DNA from: Amoebidium appalachense | Taxonomy: Eukaryota; Ichthyosporea | Direction: 5' to 3' | DNA length: 64,000 nucleotides | Assembly (NCBI GenBank): GCA_963693365.1 | Contig: CAVNZM010000007.1 | Coordinates: forward strand, 7,316,001 to 7,380,000 | Part shown: piece after piece, positions 23,071 to 46,628 of the stretch | Layout of the letters: the number at the start of each line of letters is the position of its first letter | Numbering within the stretch: the stretch's first letter is position 1 | The notes under the pieces: generated by a model | Seen by the model: only the letters and a program-made list of their open reading frames with translations | What the model was told of the DNA's origin: nothing | The model's database searches: none | Made by a program: the position numbers and the translations under genes

Positions 23071-23321
23071 AAGTTCAATATCACAATAAGACAGCAAAAG
23101 AACACCACATGATACACAGTATCCACAATACGGGGGATCACAATGAAGGCACAGAACTGCTCAAACGCAAAAATCAGAACAAAATCCATATTCAGTATCA
23201 CAAGAATAGCAAAAGAACACCACAGGATGTATACATACAGTATGCACAATATCGGGGATCACAATTATTACAGTAAGGCACAGAACTGCTCAAATGTAAA
23301 AATCCGAACAAAATCCATATG
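23071..23321. repeat. Tandem duplication of about 125 bp
   Basis: Two diverged adjacent copies (about 23071-23190 and 23191-23321) share CAAAAGAACACCACA, GGGGATCACAAT and GGCACAGAACTGCTCAAA in the same order. Non-coding. Confidence 0.8.
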
Positions 23322-23378
23322 ACCTCAAAGAAACGCTGCCGTGCCTGCAACAACATAGCGAAAAAGTAGCCCCACAAC

Positions 23379-23505
23379 CCCCCCCCCCCCCCCCTCCCCC
23401 TTCCCCCCTCCCCTCCTCCCCCCCCCCCCCCCCTCCCCCCCTCCCCCCCTCCCCCCCCCCCCCCCCCCGAAAAAAAAAAAAAAAAAAAAAAAAAAGAAAA
23501 AGAAA
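23379..23505. repeat. Poly-C/CT tract followed by poly-A
   Basis: C runs with single T interruptions to about 23468, then an A run to about 23495. Confidence 0.9.
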
Positions 23506-23796
23506 AGAGGACGGACATCCGTACGTACCTCCCGTGTTGGGTTGTCACAATGTGCGAGAACAAGTAGTAATTGGCTGATATTTGAGCTTCAAATTCCTGT
23601 GAGCAAAAGTTAACTTGATATATATTTCTGTTCGAGCAGAGAGATTTGCCATCTCACCTTGCAATTGTACGATGCAAATTTGTCACCTATGTATGTATCT
23701 AATGAAATACAGTGGTTGTTATTTACATAGCTATGTACCTTGTTGTATGAAACTGTTGTTGGCCTTGGTGCCGGGACCTGATCACAGCCTCGCGTG

Positions 23797-24086
23797 TGTA
23801 AACATGGTTGTGTATATTGTCGGACAGACTACGGGAGTCGCGCCCTGTAGTTAGTCGCGCTTACAGACCAATCAAAATGGTTGGTCGGGAAGCAGCGGCG
23901 TTGTCTGGATCGCATGGTGAACTGTCCCCTATAAAATGCGGCAGTATCAGCCAGATCCAATCAGTTGGAAACATACCTGGACTCGAATCGATGACTGCCG
24001 AGGATAAGATCCCATCTCAAGATTGATCGGATCCCATACTGTAAATCCAATCTGCGCTGCCGCTATGATACACAACCAAATTTACA
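23797..24086 (+). repeat. 5' LTR of the TRIM
   Basis: Begins TGTAAACATGG and ends AAATTTACA. It contains an inverted pair of CCAAT-type motifs (GACCAATC/GGTTGGTC) near 23868-23888 and a CTATAAAA TATA-like box at about 23929, the expected layout of a U3 promoter. Confidence 0.9.
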
Positions 24087-24162
24087 TTGGCGACCGCGGC
24101 AGGACCCAAGCATAAGGGGGCTGTTGGTTGGAGGGCCACGCCTGTATAACCTTGGGTGGAGC

Positions 24163-24203
24163 CCAAGGCCTCCTAAATAGCACACCTATTTAGGAGGCCT
24201 TGG
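24163..24203. other. Perfect 18-bp hairpin inside the TRIM
   Basis: CCAAGGCCTCCTAAATAG at 24163-24180 and its exact reverse complement at 24186-24203 are separated by the 5-nt loop CACAC. An overlapping smaller hairpin (CCTTGGG at 24151-24157 with CCCAAGG at 24162-24168) would compete with it. Confidence 0.9.
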
Positions 24204-24276
24204 TGGAGCCGTTCGCGGGCTGCTACGGCCTTTTCGCAGGGAGGCGTAGCGCGCGACTCCCCAACGGGGGGGGAGA

Positions 24277-24568
24277 TGTAAACATGGTTGTGTATATTGT
24301 CGGACAGACTACGGGAGTCGCGCCCTGTAGTTAGTCGCGCTTACTGACCAATCAAAATGGTTGGTCGGGAAGCAGTGGCGTTGTCCCACAATCGCACAGC
24401 GAACTGTCCCCTATAAAAGGCGGCAGTATCAGCCAGATCCAATCAGTTGGGAACATACCTGGACTCGAATCGATGAATGCCGAGGATAAGATCCCATCTC
24501 AAGATCGATCAGATCCCATACTGTAGATCCAATCTGCGCTGCCGCTATGATACACAACCAAATTTACA
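24277..24568 (+). repeat. 3' LTR of the TRIM
   Basis: Direct copy of the 5' LTR with the same ends, the inverted CCAAT pair and CTATAAAA at about 24411. It lies about 680 bp upstream of the Cys-rich protein start and could contribute promoter activity to that gene (inference). Confidence 0.9.
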
Positions 24569-24572
24569 CGTG

Positions 24573-25243
24573 TAATACTGCATGTCGATAATGAATAGCG
24601 CATTCCCTCCCCCTGAGTCGTGATAACTTTCTACTTGATTGTCATGCCTACAGTATATATGTAGCTACAACGTTCGAATTCTTCGCATTTGCATATGCAT
24701 GCTCATTGCCACGTGAGCACACTCCGGATCCGTGCTAATCGATTTTTTACATCGCAACATTTATGGCAAACTAATTGTGAAAATGCACAGGCTGACGGTA
24801 AGAATTTTACTTGTGAGAGCGGATTTCTTCTTGTTGTATTAAACTTTGAAAATCTTATAGAAGCTCTGAAGCTATCATGTGCGCATGTGCAGTGTAGTCG
24901 CATGCGCGCAGAGGGAGAGAATCTGTACATGTTTGACACAAGTCATTCCAGCATTCACATGAACGGACCAATCAGACGATACAGTGGTATATCCTCGAAT
25001 CATTTCTGAACCATTCAGATCCAAAACCATTTTGCATCTAAAATCAATTGATTGACTACGCACCAAAGGAACCAAACATGGCAACTCTCGGTTTTCTACA
25101 GGGGGTATATGAACACTGAAAAATGCGAAGGCCGAGTCATTCTCAGAAGTCTCAGAAATTACAAGACCGGCCGCATAAGCCCGTTTCGGCACAAAAAAAA
25201 CTTTCTCTCGCTCAAGTTCCGACATCAATTCCAAAAATATACC
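24573..25243. other. Upstream region of the Cys-rich protein gene
   Basis: Unique sequence between the TRIM and the ATG at 25244. ACCAATCA is present at about 24967. A long plus-strand open frame upstream of the ATG has no protein features and is probably leader sequence. Confidence 0.45.
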
Positions 25244-36978
<11,735 letters not shown>

Positions 36979-38608
36979 TATTCTTGCTATCGAGATGTGT
37001 GCAACGTCTACTTAATACACGTGAAGTTTGGCTACAGTTGACTTCGAATTTTGTGCTCTGTGTCCGAAACGGTCATAAGAACAGCGCTAGCTATAGAAGT
37101 ACAGAACTTCGGAAGTAACAATGATAAGCCCTAACGTAGCTCCTTGAAACGCCTGGAAAATCAAAGACGCGAAACTAGACTACAGTGTAGTTGAATTGTT
37201 TTTGTGGATGAAACAATAATGCTTGCTAGGGCTGTGTGAGACGTGAATACGCCTGAGTAACGTGGTGATACCAAAGCACGTAGGGGCACACCTACTACAG
37301 TCAACTAAACTTCGTCTTCGCAAGATCCAGGCACAGCTGGGTGCACCTGTACACACATAAGTACAAGTGCTTTCCCTCAAATGTGTCGAATGGAAGTGTG
37401 TGCGGTAGGCAGGCTTGCGGTCTTGCGGTTATCTGCTGTGTGTGTGTGGGCTTTTGTCATCCCAGCAACCCTTTTATATGCGCAACTTGCAAGGCAGATC
37501 GCCGGGGACGTGCCCCGAATATCTAATCGTCAGTGGGGTAGGCCTAGGCTTGCGTAAGAAGCCTTGAATGAAGTTCGTATCTAGTAAATAGGAATTTTTT
37601 AATCCAATTTGAGCTTTTTCTTACGAGGTTAACATTTATTTTTGAAATTAATTGTGCATGCGTATGGCTTTTCGCACGCCCTCACAGTCACAGGCTCATG
37701 TGCACCGCCGGGCTGGTGCTATCTGAGTTTTTCAAACCTTGCGACCAATCATTTCATTTTCACAGCAAGGAATGACACTTAGCCAATGGTTGATCTAAAT
37801 AGATTTAGGTTTACCAATCAGAACACGGATGCTTTGACAACCATAGATCTAGCCTAGATCTAATATTAGCAACGGTCGCGGAGAAGCCACCAGTCTTCAA
37901 CTTGGCTGTGTAAATATAACAGGCATTTTCCACATAATTAAACTACAAACAATTATGATATGAAACTCTAGAAGAAAAATATGCAAGCAATCAATGCTAG
38001 AGGTTGATTAATAGAAGGAATAAAAAAACGTACGGTCGGGTTAGCAACAAAGTTAGCAACACATACACGCGCCCCCCCACACAGCAGGGCTGACGTCATA
38101 CAGCTATTTATAGTTACCCAATCGCATTTCCAACAACATTACTGCTTTTGACTAACTAAAAATCCAAATTTGAAAAACGGCCGCATTTATGTGATTGGTT
38201 GAATTCAATCAGCGCGCGTTTTACAAACCACAACGGATCGGACTGCCCGGAAGGATAAACGGGCATGCACACACACAAAACCTGCAGTTTGAACGATGCG
38301 TAGAACGTTGTAAATACCAATGATGGAACAGTAAACTTCTAAATAGAGTCACTTTTTTGATAGATAAAAGGTATGTATTGAATCGTAGAACACAGTTTTG
38401 AAGCCGGCTAGCGGCAGGGTAACGGGAGGGGACCAAGAAGATGGCTTACTAATATTTTTCCTTTAGCTCCACAGGGATATCAAGTGTTCGTCAAGTAGCG
38501 AGTAGCTAGCAAAACTAGATAGCTAGTTCTGTTAGTCGGTAGTGGTTATATCTCTTATTACTTTTATGCTACAGTGTTGAGGGCTTGCTCTTTCACAATA
38601 GTAAGAAG
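36979..38608. promoter_or_regulatory. Divergent intergenic region, probable bidirectional promoter
   Basis: Lies between the minus-strand spherulin-4 start (36978) and the plus-strand Emi1-like start (38609). Low in microsatellites. CCAAT/ATTGG motifs occur near 37744, 37784, 37813, 38118 and 38195, and paired GATTGG...CAATC flanks GAATT at about 38193-38212. No TATA box can be assigned with confidence and no gene was recognised. Confidence 0.45.
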
Positions 38609-39624
38609 ATGGAGACTCCACGACCAAACTCGTCGTTCGGCAGCAGGACCTACAACTTCCTCGGCCAGGTAGGAACCTTTTCTCTTTCTCCCTTTTTTTA
38701 CACTTGGAGCGGATTTCTTGTTTTGGAAATGAGAAAACCGTGGGTGTAACGTTTCTCGTGTCGTTTACGTGCTTATGAAGTTTTGCAGTTTTGTTTTGCC
38801 ACCAGGCAAAGTGTTCGCAGTCGAGGGTTTGCTGCTTGGGTATCTCAGGCAGAAGTTGCTAAACCTTGCCAGGCAACTTTGTCTCGTCAAATTATATAAC
38901 CTTTCTTTTGTCATAACAAATACTCAAAACCATTCATTTTCAATCAATTAAATTTCGCCTCTCGTGCAGGAAACACCGATCACCGACCAGAAAGCTACCA
39001 GCGCATCCCTAGAGGCTTCTGATTCCTTCCAGGATTCGGAAACACCAGCCTCCCGCCTTTCCCTTGCCTTCAACCGCCTCTGCATTGACGCCCCCAACAC
39101 ACCACTCAGTCTCTCATCCACACCCTTTACGCCTTCTTCACCCACTACACAAACGTCATTTCCACGACTTGAGCGGAAACATTCGGACAGCTCCGTTCGT
39201 TCCCTCCTAAGTGATTTTGAAGAGCTCGAAGATGAAGAAGAAGACATCTTGTCGCCAGCCAAGCGACAGAGACTTGACACTAGCGCAACAAAAGCACCAG
39301 CATTTGCAAAAATAAACTTTCTGGAGGCGCTCCCAGCAGATGTGTCCTTGAAGATTTTGAAGATGCTCGGCCCCAAAGACCTTTGCATGTATGTGCAGGC
39401 TCCCTCTCAACCCCCCCCTGCCCTCCCCTCCCTCCCTCCCTCCTCTTTCCCGCCCATCCCTTCTCTTCCTATAAGCCAGCAGCACCACCGGTATCTCATA
39501 CTTCGCCACTTCTCCCTCCACATGTATGTAACCGGTCTTCCAACTACATCGATCGAATTATAAAGTCTACTGCTCTTTTTGCCCAATACACGTATGGTCT
39601 CCCTCCCTAACCCTTCCCTTCCCT

Positions 39625-39660
<36 letters not shown>

Positions 39661-39841
39661 TTCTCCCCTCCCTTCCCTCTCCCCGTTTGCCTACATCTTT
39701 CCACGACATTACTTTTTCCTACTTTTTTCCGGGTCTGGATGCCCCATTTATATCTCCTAATAGTAGGCATCCATAGTAACATCCCCCCCCCCCCCCCCCC
39801 CCCCCCCCCCTTCCCCCCCCCCCCTCCCCTTCCCTTCCTCA

Positions 39842-39872
<31 letters not shown>

Positions 39873-40125
39873 GTGTCAGCCGTGTGCCGTAACTGGCGGT
39901 GCCTCTCAGGGCAGGACGTGCTTTGGCGGGGTTTATGCCGCATGGAGGTTGACTTTGAGATTGGGGGGGGCAGCTGGAGGGCCATCTACTGCGACCTAAG
40001 GCGTTACTCTGGCCAGGCTAAAAGTAGCACTAGGAGGGTGTCTACGCCCTCGGACTTGCAGATGCGCTTTGGCTTGTATGAGTCGGTATGTCTGACATTC
40101 CCTTTTTCCAACACCCCCCCCCCCC

Positions 40126-40156
<31 letters not shown>

Positions 40157-41398
40157 AGTGAGAGAGTGAGAGAGAGAGACCTCCTCGGGCACAGACTCAC
40201 CCGATCCGCTCCACTCCACCCTGCCGATCTTTGTGTGTCTTGGTGTATGGGGTAACAGAAAGTGTAGCATAGATGTGTATGACACCTCCACGTAGCGGTG
40301 ACAGGGGCGAGCGTTTTGGTAAGGGGGAGAGAGGGGGGGGGGGGGAGGGGGAGGAGGGGATGTAGGAAAAGCTACAATCAAGGGGAAGAATGCAGCTTTG
40401 CTTGCATATCTCATTTGAACTTCTTTCTGAATCCGCGGCTCCCCTCCCCCTTCTTCCTTTCTCCTACACACACACACACACACACACACATTCCCTTGTC
40501 CCCCTACCTCCCTGCAAACAAAACCAAAACAAAACACACAGCCGCAGACACAGGGCAGTCTTGTGCCCCACCGTGGCCCAGCCACAAACACAGCGCTCAG
40601 ACGGCCTGCCCTCCAGCCACCTACGGCCCAGACCGACAGCATGAACATTGTAGTAGTGTGTGGGGAGGAGGAGAAGGAGAACAACGTGCAGGGCAAGGTG
40701 TTGCCACAAAGACAAAGCAGACTGCAGCCACCATCAGCCCTGCTTAGAGGTCCGTATACGTACCATTTCTCACAAACCTCTGCATACATGTCCTTCCCAT
40801 ATATCCCCCCCCCCCCCCCCAAAACAAAAAAAAAGAAAGAAAGAAAGAAAGAAAGAAAGAGGGGGGGGGGGGGGTTAAGCGATTTTTTTTGAGTAATTAC
40901 ACGCGTCTGCAAAAGCTAATGCATCTCACTAACACACCCCTTAACCCTGCAGGCATCCTCCTTCCGTGCCCCATGTGCACCCACCACGTGCAGATACGAG
41001 ACCCCAGCCCCCCTCCCACCACACCTCCACCCCTTATTCCCTCCCTCCATATCGCCACCTGCACCCACTGCGGACACTTGTTCTGTCCGTCATGCCACGC
41101 ACCAATCACGGCGCACATTCCTGGAATTCCTTGCACCCCCCAGAACAACGAGAGGTCATTGGGCGAGGTTACAAACACCGTGCTTGCCGTTACCATGACA
41201 ACCACCCCGTCTCAGCCAATGAAATCGCACGCTACCCCTGTGAGGACGGCAACCAGTCGGCGTGCGGCTGCCGTCCCATCTGTTACGCCATTGGACGGTT
41301 TAAGAGGAGGGCAGAGCAGTGCAAATATAAATGTGAAGAAAGGGGCTGATTTGGCGGGGTCCAAAGCGAGCAAGAAGAATATCCAGAAGCGGCTGTAA
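38609..41398 (+). CDS. FBXO5: Emi1/Emi2-like F-box and zinc-binding APC/C inhibitor
   Basis: Five exons (38609-38668, 38970-39388, 39872-40085, 40542-40749, 40953-41398) give 448 residues, close to animal Emi1. In order: a Ser/Thr-Pro-rich N-terminus with many TP/SP sites; KHSDSSVRS (about 90-98), resembling the DSGxxS degron; acidic EELEDEEED; SPAKRQRL (115-122), a possible CDK site with NLS; an F-box from about 138 (FLEALPADVSLKILKMLGPK, then VCRNW and LWRGLC); RPAL (252-255), a D-box core; KEN (276-278); and a zinc-binding region with Cys305, 308, 337, 340, 345, 348, His355 and Cys361 in the IBR-like pattern. The protein ends SKASKKNIQKRL, with the Arg-Leu tail by which Emi1 engages the APC/C. 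In animals this architecture inhibits the anaphase-promoting complex by pseudosubstrate binding. Emi1 versus Emi2 cannot be separated. The exon 4 donor (GTCCGT) is non-consensus but keeps phase. Confidence 0.88.
39625..39870. repeat. Poly-C runs and (CA)n in Emi1-like intron 2
   Basis: C runs at 39629-39660, 39782-39810 and 39813-39824, then (CA)n at 39842-39870 running straight into the acceptor of exon 3. Confidence 0.9.
40116..40880. repeat. Poly-C, (CA)n, (GAAA)n and poly-G around Emi1-like exon 4
   Basis: C run at 40116-40142 after exon 3, (CA)n at 40467-40490, C run at 40806-40820, GAAA units at 40835-40860 and a G run at 40861-40874. Confidence 0.85.
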
Positions 41399-42675
41399 CG
41401 ATTGAGATATACGAACCGAAATTTCCGAAATTTGAGTGAGGCAAAAAAACCCCGGAACTAGATATTGTGAAATACGGTTAGACCCTAGCCCATGTGTTTG
41501 ATTAAACACGTGGAGTGATGCACTTGAAAAGAATTTACGCAAAATTTACGAAAAATGGGCCCAACGAATCGTGCCGGCCAACAACAAACATGGATATGGA
41601 ATAAGCGTGAATGATTGTCAGTAAATATACATCCAGTTTCCTGCTTATGCTTGTGTCTGTATTGTATGATTTTTCAGTAATATCTGATTATACAGAACAG
41701 ATGATTGAAACTTCATTTTCGTATTGCTACTGTGTAGCATTTCTGTTATACAGCCATCGTGTTTGTGAATGCGATGGGTTTTTATTTTGGAAATTTGTTT
41801 AACAGATAGTAACTATGATAAGTAGCAGTGCCTGTAGGCGCTGCATGTAGAACGGGGGCTTGTTTTCTTGCCCACCTACATGCTTTATATCCTAGTCTAT
41901 CTAGTTATAATGTGGTGATTCACGCACGTCTGAACCAAGGTGTTCAGATGAATAAACACAAGCAGAGAATTTATCCTGGGATTTCTTGGGATTGTGAACT
42001 TGTGAACCGTGTCCATATGCATGCACATGTTTGTCCCCCTTCCCCCCCAAGTTTTGGTGAACTGTGACGAGGCGGATCTATATAAAGACACCAGTGGGAG
42101 TGCTGTATAAGGCGCAATATGGACTGCGTGTAAATGGCCGTTTGCGTGTATGGTATTGCACTGCCTCGTGCTCTTGGGCTTCCAAAACTGCGTTTAAACG
42201 TTTACACCCATCAAAAATACCATCCATTTTTCAACTATACCATCCAACTTTTTTGCATGATACGGTACATTTCCGACCATGGTGTGTGGAGGGTGTGCAG
42301 CATTGTGGCCATGATCACGGCCATGGCCATGATGCTACTTAGAAAAACGTCCGGAAATACCATCCAGATGCATATAGGAAGATATACGGAAAAAATACCA
42401 TCCAAATTTCGTTATGTTCGGCCCTGATGCCATGTCTTTGCATTCTGTAGCTGTCCAGACCTGTGTACGTGGTTGTGGCTCAGTGACACTCATGCAGTGG
42501 CCATGCATATGGGTGATTTTCATGAAGTGCACTGAGGATCAATTGCATCGTTAGTACTATTTTTATCGGCCTATTTTCGACCTTCTCCCCCTCCCCTCTC
42601 AAGCTGCACCGTGATATGTACACACACACACACACATACACACACACACCGTGACAGTCACACGCACGCACACAC

Positions 42676-42721
<46 letters not shown>

Positions 42722-43465
42722 TCACACACACACGTGTACACACACACACACACCCGCACCGACCATGCTGAGCCTCCCAGTCTCCCAAGATTAGCCAGTA
42801 AGATTGGGTGGTTACCTTTGCCTGCCAGACCCTGAAAAACAGCCCCCTCCCCCCCCGGTGGCACACACACAAATACACTTTCACTCTACCACCTACTGAG
42901 GTGGTGCCTTATTTTCCTTCCTACCTCAGCAGAAATGTCTCGCTAGTAATGACAATGCTTATCTGTGTACGCGAAATGACTTCTGCGAATTTGAAGAAGG
43001 AAGGCTGCGAAGAAAAAAAGACCGCGCGGGCTGCAAAGAAGGAAGGAAAAATCGTCGATAGCTCATAGATGGCACGTGACACCATCAGTACGTGTCAGAC
43101 TTTCACTATAAGAAGAGTGACGGTAAGCTTGGCCCAAAATATAAATCCCAAACTGCTCAACATCTCGGGATTCCCCCCCCCCCCCCCCCCCCCCCCCTCC
43201 CTCCCGGCCGCGGTGGTGAACCCCGGCATGTCATTATAAGTGTCCGGGCCACGCCTTTTCTCACTTTCTGATCTTCTAGTCCGGTAATCCGCATTGCTCA
43301 AGAGGACCATATGAGGAGCATTGCCTAAGAAGACACACCATGAATGATATGTCATACATCATGTGCAAAGTTTAATATTATCATAATAGTTATCAATGGT
43401 TCCGGTGCACGTACATGCCCACCGATTCCTAAGTGGCTCAAAATAGTAAGAATCAGGAATTCTCT
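41399..43465. other. Spacer, nothing recognised beyond short repeats
   Basis: Unique sequence with ACCATCCA repeated at about 42219, 42240, 42359 and 42398 (usually as ATACCATCC), (CA)n at 42622-42745 and poly-C at 43174-43197. No gene could be supported. Confidence 0.5.
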
Positions 43466-43599
43466 CAGGCGCCGGGGGAGAGGGGGGGGGGGGGGAGGGG
43501 GGGGGGAGGGGGGAGGGGGAAGGGGGGAGGCGGGGGCCGAAGGGTGGTAAGGAAGGGGGGAAAGGCTCGGAGACCAAGGTGGGTGGGGGGGAAGGGGGT

Positions 43600-43633
<34 letters not shown>

Positions 43634-44282
43634 CTGGAGCTGGGCTCAATGATTGGGTGCCCTGCAGACTGAGGATAGGCAGGCAACCATACCCTGGGGA
43701 TGGAGGCACTGATGCAGGAGGGGGGAAAGGGGGGGGGGGGGGGGGGGGGGGGGGAGGGGGGGGGAGGGGGGGGAGGGGGGGGGGGGGGGGGGAAGAGTCA
43801 TGAATTCCCCGGGATGTCACCCAAGCATGCAACGTGTTACGAGCTAAACATACGTGTCTCTTTTTTGAGTGATGATGATTGCACCGGTAGCATCTGTTGG
43901 CGACAGTTTCAAAGACAAGGCTTTTAATATTAGTAAGTTCATAATTGGTCTTTCACAAGTTTTGTAATCCGACAGGCAAAGTCTTGCACAAAACATTCTC
44001 CCCCCACCCCCCTCCCCCCAGGCCCCCTCGAAGTCCTCCCCCACTACCCTCCCCCCTTCCCCAACCCCCCCACCCCCACCCCCGAAGCACACATAAACAA
44101 AAGACCCCCCCCCCCCTCCCCCCCCGACACACATACAGAGAGAGACACACACACAAGCACATGCCTCCTTTGCTTCTTGCAGTACTAGCACCAATCCACC
44201 ACTAAACTCGCACAATCAATCATATGATAATGATGTGCACAGTCCATAGTAACTCACATGCCAGTGACAGGCACACACACAC
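43466..44282. repeat. G-run cluster and C-rich spacer
   Basis: Dense G runs at 43482-43540, 43600-43633 and 43729-43793, then unique and C-rich sequence. No gene was recognised. Confidence 0.8.
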
Positions 44283-44304
44283 AAACCCTAAACCCTAAAC
44301 CCTT
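44283..44304. repeat. Short telomere-like tract (CCCTAAA)n
   Basis: Three consecutive AAACCCT units after a (CA)n, about 145 bp before the first copy of the segmental duplication. Confidence 0.85.
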
Positions 44305-44447
44305 AGCGTATATATCAATACATATACTTAAATCCTTATGTAGTTTTCTCATCAACCCATTAATAGTTTAGGCTGAAACTTGGTATTTAGTGGTATTACA
44401 TCACCCACTACAATATTTGCAGATTCATTACCCTAAAAATATACTTT

Positions 44448-44993
44448 CTTGTGCCGTCACTCTTTACTCGCCCCAGCAAGGGGATAGATTACTTGCTGTG
44501 TCGTGTGTAGATGCCTAGGCTGCACACACAAACACATGTGCTCTCCAAGGAGACACATTTTAGATGGCAGGCCATCACCACAGTCACTCAAGGGAGGGTG
44601 GGCGGGAAAAACAAAATACTTAACTAGAGAAAACAACCGTTTACGGGCCTCAGGAGGCCCTGCCAACTTGCTAGACTAAGGACACATTCTGCTCAGGAGC
44701 AGTGCCAGCGACTGAGAGGCCTACGAATCTGCGGGCTAGCGGTTTATATACACGCAGGATATGGCTCACAACATCCGATTGGCTACAGGGGAATGTAAAG
44801 ACCAAATATGGCTAAACTTAAACAGGACCAATCATTGCACTTACATTTACGTACAGAGATGTGATTGGCTAAGCCATACCTAGAGACTAACCAATCGGAA
44901 TGCAAAGTAGCTGGAATTTCGAATTCCACATGTCACTTCGTCGTCGTGGCTGCGGCCGTTCCTCAAAGAAAACCCGTTTAAAAACGAACCATT
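44448..44993 (-). repeat. Module A1 with promoter-like elements
   Basis: Shares its first ~95 bp and last ~380 bp with module B but has a different, short centre. Read on the minus strand, it carries four CCAAT/ATTGG boxes (near 44890, 44862, 44827 and 44778) followed by TATATAAACC at 44750-44741, a promoter-like layout pointing towards the module head. Confidence 0.75.
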
Positions 44994-45859
44994 CTTGTGC
45001 CGTCACTCTTTACTCGCCCCAGCAAGGGGATAGATTACTTGCTGTGTCGTGTGTAGATGCCTAGGCTGCACACACAAACACATGTGCTCTCCACACCTCC
45101 CATGCTGGCGCAATGCAAAGGGCGCCGTAACAAAAATGTTTGCAAATAAACAGGCAGAGCGGACAACTGGTTGGAACGCTCGCATGCTGAGTGTTAACCC
45201 GCGCGTACAGAACCAAACAGCCGCCCAGGGACTGAAGAGTCGAGGGCGAGGACGGCTAAGGAGACGTCCCAAAACGAAAATAGGTTGCCAAAAGGCAGGC
45301 CAGGGCCGAAACGTGTGGGGGGGCAGAGCGTCAGAGTGGCGGAACAAGGGTGTGAAGCCAACATGGCCATCGCCAGAAGTCAGTTTAAGCCAGCAAGGGG
45401 CCAGGCGGACAGCTGTGTCGAGGGGCAGTGCTGCACGTGAAGAGTCGCGACGCCATGGCAGCATAAACGGTGTAAAACAAAATACTTAACTAGAGAAAAC
45501 AACCGTTTACGGGCCTCAGGAGGCCCTGCCAACTTGCTAGACTAAGGACACATTCTGCTCAGGAGCAGTGCCAGCGACTGAGAGGCCTACGAATCTGCGG
45601 GCTAGCGGTTTATATACACGCAGGATATGGCTCACAACATCCGATTGGCTACAGGGGAATGTAAAGACCAAATATGGCTAAACTTAAACAGGACCAATCA
45701 TTGCACTTACATTTACGTACAGAGAAGTGATTGGCTAAGCCATACCTAGAGACTAACCAATCGGAATGCAAAGTAGCTGGAATTTCAAATTCCACATGTC
45801 ACTTCGTCGTCGTGGCTGCGGCCGTTCCTCAAAGAAAACCCGTTTAAAAACGAACCATT
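44994..45859 (-). repeat. Module B1 with promoter-like elements and a 153-codon frame
   Basis: Adjoins A1 directly and shares its head and tail, with a different ~375-bp centre. The same minus-strand CCAAT-TATA arrangement is present. Downstream of it a minus-strand ATG frame (45464-45003, MLPWRRDSSRAAL...) ends PLAGASKE. An opposing plus-strand frame of similar length also exists, so coding status is uncertain and no homologue was recognised. Confidence 0.7.
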
Positions 45860-46160
45860 TTATATATGTATATTGGTCCCCCTAGACTAATACCGGGATC
45901 ACCCTAAACCAGTCAAATGGTGGTTTATGGGGCCAATACATACATCAATGTGCTCAGCACGTCAAGGGGGTTAAGGATCATGCTTGATCATGAGTCTAGG
46001 GAGAATTTAGGGGGGTCTAGGGGGCTAACTATGAAAATACCTAAATCCCCCACAACTCAACTTCCAATAAACATTTTTTTCCGGAAATAGGCTGCAAAGA
46101 TGCGTCTCCCCAAGGACTACTCATCTGTTAAAAAAAAAATCTAAAACTCAAAAAGACTAT

Positions 46161-46188
46161 ACCCTAAACCCTAAACCCTAAACCCTAC
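46161..46188. repeat. Telomere-like tract (CCCTAAA)n in duplication copy 1
   Basis: Three and a half CCCTAAA units followed by CCCTACCC. Confidence 0.9.
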
Positions 46189-46572
46189 CCGGTACACATA
46201 CACACGTGGCACATGCTGACACATAGGGCCACAAAGACAACTTACACTGCAGTACCTTTTCCAATTTTGTCAATGATTTTAGTTTAATTTCAACTATGAT
46301 CTAATTATAATTTACCGATCCCAGCCCGTAGCTAGTCCCCCAGACACATTTTGTACAGGGATTAATGCAAATTGATTGGCCACTCCCGCTGGTAAAAAGA
46401 CTACCGCACGGCCGCACACAAAGCCACATGTATGCACGTGCACACACACACACACAATCTGACGCATGCACAAGCACACAGTGCATGAGTACATGCAAGT
46501 TACCCTGGCATTTTTTAATATGACGCTTTTGGACGCCGCGGATGGTTGGGTAGTGTATGTGTGTATGCACAC

Positions 46573-46585
<13 letters not shown>

Positions 46586-46628
<43 letters not shown>

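Larger units (their letters stand above)
23797..24568. mobile_element. Miniature LTR retroelement (TRIM)
   Basis: Two direct LTRs of 290 and 292 bp (23797-24086 and 24277-24568), each bounded by TGTAAA...TTTACA, flank a 190-bp interior with no coding capacity. A 4-bp target duplication CGTG sits at 23793-23796 and 24569-24572. TTGGCGACCGC directly after the left LTR is placed as a primer binding site. A purine run GGGGGGGGAGA at 24266-24276 directly before the right LTR is placed as a polypurine tract. The LTRs differ at roughly a dozen positions, so the insertion is fairly young. It must rely on enzymes from another element. Orientation is plus. The interior also carries a long hairpin, listed separately. 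Confidence 0.92.

Noticed and set aside
44457-44666. 69-residue minus-strand frame in module A reading AGPPEARKRLF
   Set aside because: It begins with TTG rather than ATG and has no homologue; kept only as part of the module description.
45049-45489. 146-residue plus-strand frame in module B (and its duplicate at 49766-50206)
   Set aside because: It overlaps an equally open minus-strand frame, and the promoter-like elements point the other way. Identity of the copies reflects recent duplication.
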